Below, piece after piece: positions 6,206-7,105 of a stretch of 7,105 bases of DNA. Within the stretch, counting starts at the first letter, position 1; every line of letters begins with the position of its first letter. A model generated the notes under the pieces. That model worked only from the letters and a program-made list of their open reading frames with translations. It was not told the DNA's origin and did not search any database. Source of the stretch: Thermoplasmatota archaeon (GTDB lineage: Archaea > Thermoplasmatota > E2 > DHVEG-1); contig JAHJFH010000276.1 of the NCBI GenBank assembly GCA_018824925.1, positions 1-7,105 on the forward strand. The letters run 5' to 3'. Both the position numbers and the translations under genes were made by a program.

Positions 6206-6811
6206 TCATTTTTTTATTGTTCTGATGAGTGTGACATCAAAATATTTAACAGGTTTTTGATGAAAATGAAATTGATGTTTAATGGGGAAAGAATATGTTT
6301 TAGTATGGGTTATGGTGAAATCTAATGCGCTGAGCAATGTTGTGATAAATGGGATGGTTTTTGATAGGTGAAGGGAGTAGATTACTGGTGCGAAGGTACT
6401 GGCTTTTTCTAGGAAAAGGCGGTCTGCGTGCTGGTTTGGTTTTTGAGCACCAAAGGGTGGATTCATAAAAATAGTGTCCGCTTTCAGTTGGAGGTTTTGG
6501 ATGTCAGCGGTAATGAACTCTAGGTCAAGGTGGTGCATTTCTGCGTTGTGTTGTGCTTGTTTGACGAGTTGCGGATCGATATCGACTCCTATAACATGAT
6601 GGGCTCCTGTAAGTGCTGCTGCTATGGCAAATATACCTGTGCCACATCCAAGATCGATAATGGTCTTTTCGGTGATGTCATGTTGGTAGTGTGCCGAGTA
6701 GATGATGTCAGCGGTGATAGATGCTGGGGTATAGTATTGTTCGAGTGTTGGATTGGTAACTTTTGGGGGTGATATGGTTTCGAGAAGTATTGCAAGTTCT
6801 TTTTGTTTCAT
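6206..6811 (-). CDS. METTL5-like N6-adenine rRNA methyltransferase (predicted)
   Basis: 201 residues, about the size of human METTL5, which methylates the N6 of an adenosine in helix 44 of small-subunit rRNA. Residues 21-38 (PTLEQYYTPASITADIIY) match the LEQYPT-type N-terminal segment of that family. The SAM motif I is DLGCGTG (53-59), with the ribose-binding acidic residue in GVDID (75-79). The catalytic NPPF motif is at 117-120, followed by GAQKPNQHAD, analogous to GTKNNKGTD in METTL5. VIYSLH (143-148) and the C-terminal FHFHQK...FDVTLIR (181-197) also match. The predicted substrate is thus 16S rRNA, acting in the cytoplasm; archaeal members probably work with a Trm112-like partner, which is not in this window. 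It lies upstream of uL15 on the same strand, separated by 141 bases. No ribosome binding site is visible before the ATG, so the message may be leaderless or short-leadered. Free-standing DNA or protein-glutamine methyltransferases are less likely alternatives. Confidence 0.88.
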   Translation of the reverse strand: MKQKELAILLETISPPKVTNPTLEQYYTPASITADIIYSAHYQHDITEKTIIDLGCGTGIFAIAAALTGAHHVIGVDIDPQLVKQAQHNAEMHHLDLEFITADIQNLQLKADTIFMNPPFGAQKPNQHADRLFLEKASTFAPVIYSLHLSKTIPFITTLLSALDFTITHTKTYSFPIKHQFHFHQKPVKYFDVTLIRTIKK

Positions 6812-6835
6812 TTAAGGTTTGTGGATATAACTGGT

Positions 6836-6879
6836 TTGTCTTTTAATTTGTTGGGATATATATCAAAATTATAGTTTTG
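6836..6879 (-). promoter_or_regulatory. Promoter region of the METTL5-like gene
   Basis: Several TATA-like sites lie upstream of the ATG on the minus strand: ACTATAATTTT within the near-palindrome at 6864-6879, the perfect palindrome GATATATATC at 6855-6864, and TTAAAAG near 6837-6843. The last would place initiation at or just before the ATG (leaderless); the first would give a leader of about 30 bases. The sequence does not decide between them. Confidence 0.35.
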
Positions 6880-6948
6880 TAGTCCTGATTTTTTTTGTTT
6901 AGCATGTTCTTTTTTAGTTTAATTTTATAGAACATTTATAGTTTTTTC

Positions 6949-6963
6949 GCAAAGTTTAAGTTA
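6949..6963 (+). promoter_or_regulatory. Predicted promoter of the candidate structured RNA
   Basis: CGCAAAG (6949-6955) resembles a BRE and runs directly into TTTAAGTTA (6955-6963), a TATA-like element. Its centre is about 24-27 bases before the GGTTGGGAT at 6982-6990, the spacing expected for archaeal initiation. Confidence 0.45.
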
Positions 6964-6981
6964 TGATATATTATAAAAATA

Positions 6982-7087
6982 GGTTGGGATTGTAGAGTAC
7001 AAAGGAGAGACACTGTTAAGCATCCCATCCTTGCATCTCTGTCACCTTCTCCTTTTCTCCTCCGATAAAGGCTCTACATCCCTTTTT
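6982..7087 (+). ncRNA. Candidate structured non-coding RNA of unknown class
   Basis: GGGATTGTAGAG (6986-6997) pairs with CTCTACATCCC (7072-7082) to give eleven base pairs and one bulged T, closing a segment of about 97 bases. Inside, AAAGGAGA (7001-7008) pairs perfectly with TCTCCTTT (7048-7055), leaving an uneven internal loop (3 bases against 16) and a roughly 39-base apical region. A BRE/TATA-like site lies at the right distance upstream, and a five-T run (7083-7087) follows the stem immediately. The plus strand is favoured because of promoter spacing; the minus strand also has a T-run after the stem (6979-6975), so direction is not settled. It does not look like 5S rRNA, a tRNA, a C/D-box RNA or a recognisable part of SRP or RNase P RNA. 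A small MITE-like element with terminal inverted repeats is the main alternative. Confidence 0.4.
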
Positions 7088-7105
7088 ATTTTGATTTAAA
7101 GATGG

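Larger units (their letters stand above)
6812..7105. other. Intergenic region without a protein gene
   Basis: No credible coding sequence on either strand; the AT-rich left part (6812-6980) holds promoter-like elements. The right part changes composition sharply and contains the GC-richer, structured segment at 6982-7087 described separately. The gene to which the right end belongs lies beyond the window. Confidence 0.7.

Noticed and set aside
6530..6772. Plus-strand open frame of 80 codons
   Set aside because: It is antisense to the SAM-binding half of the METTL5-like gene and rich in Cys/Gly/Val as expected from the complement.
6864..6879. Near-palindrome CAAAATTATAGTTTTG as a dedicated operator
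   Set aside because: In such AT-rich sequence short palindromes arise easily, and this one overlaps a TATA-like site, which is sufficient explanation.
7040..7064. Pyrimidine tract as a possible CRISPR or simple repeat
   Set aside because: It is a single irregular C/T stretch without repeat-spacer periodicity, better explained as part of the paired structure.

Overview
The window reads as an AT-rich archaeal chromosome segment. It has an archaeal-type uL15–SecY–AdkA–EMC3/DUF106–Cmk–Cbf5 gene block, archaeal Shine-Dalgarno cores (GTGAT), TATA/BRE-like promoters, oligo-T termination and a tRNA-Ser without an encoded CCA. The block lacks the L34e and L14e genes that many euryarchaea carry between these genes. 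The surface-protein gene at the left edge joins divergent InlB B-repeats to an Ig-like domain and a C-terminal membrane anchor. Together with the low GC, this points to an uncultured Thermoplasmatota-like euryarchaeon. That placement is an inference from family resemblance, not from a search.

Layout. Positions 1-1155 (+) hold the 3' part of a secreted, membrane-anchored repeat protein, followed by an oligo-T terminator. Positions 1199-1283 (-) hold tRNA-Ser(GGA). Positions 1320-6064 (-) are one tightly packed operon, read right to left: uL15 (GTG start), secY, adkA, an EMC3/Ylp1-like membrane insertase (DUF106), cmk and cbf5. Gaps are only 5-18 bases, and cmk and cbf5 overlap by 11 bases. A TATA/BRE-like promoter sits about 55-75 bases upstream of the uL15 start codon. 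Positions 6206-6811 (-) encode a METTL5-like NPPF methyltransferase, a predicted small-subunit rRNA m6A enzyme. Positions 6812-7105 contain no protein gene, but include a roughly 100-base segment closed by a strong inverted repeat, with a TATA-like site before it and a T-run after it. This is a candidate structured RNA or, alternatively, a small MITE-like element.

How the genes fit together. The operon couples ribosome assembly (uL15; Cbf5 for rRNA pseudouridylation), membrane protein export and insertion (SecY and the Oxa1-superfamily DUF106 protein) and nucleotide supply (AdkA, Cmk). The METTL5-like gene beside it adds another likely rRNA-modifying enzyme. Most of the window is conserved core biology. 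The least explained parts are the structured segment near 6982-7087, the dyad around the operon promoter, and the truncated surface protein. I see no convincing sign of a large undescribed system.
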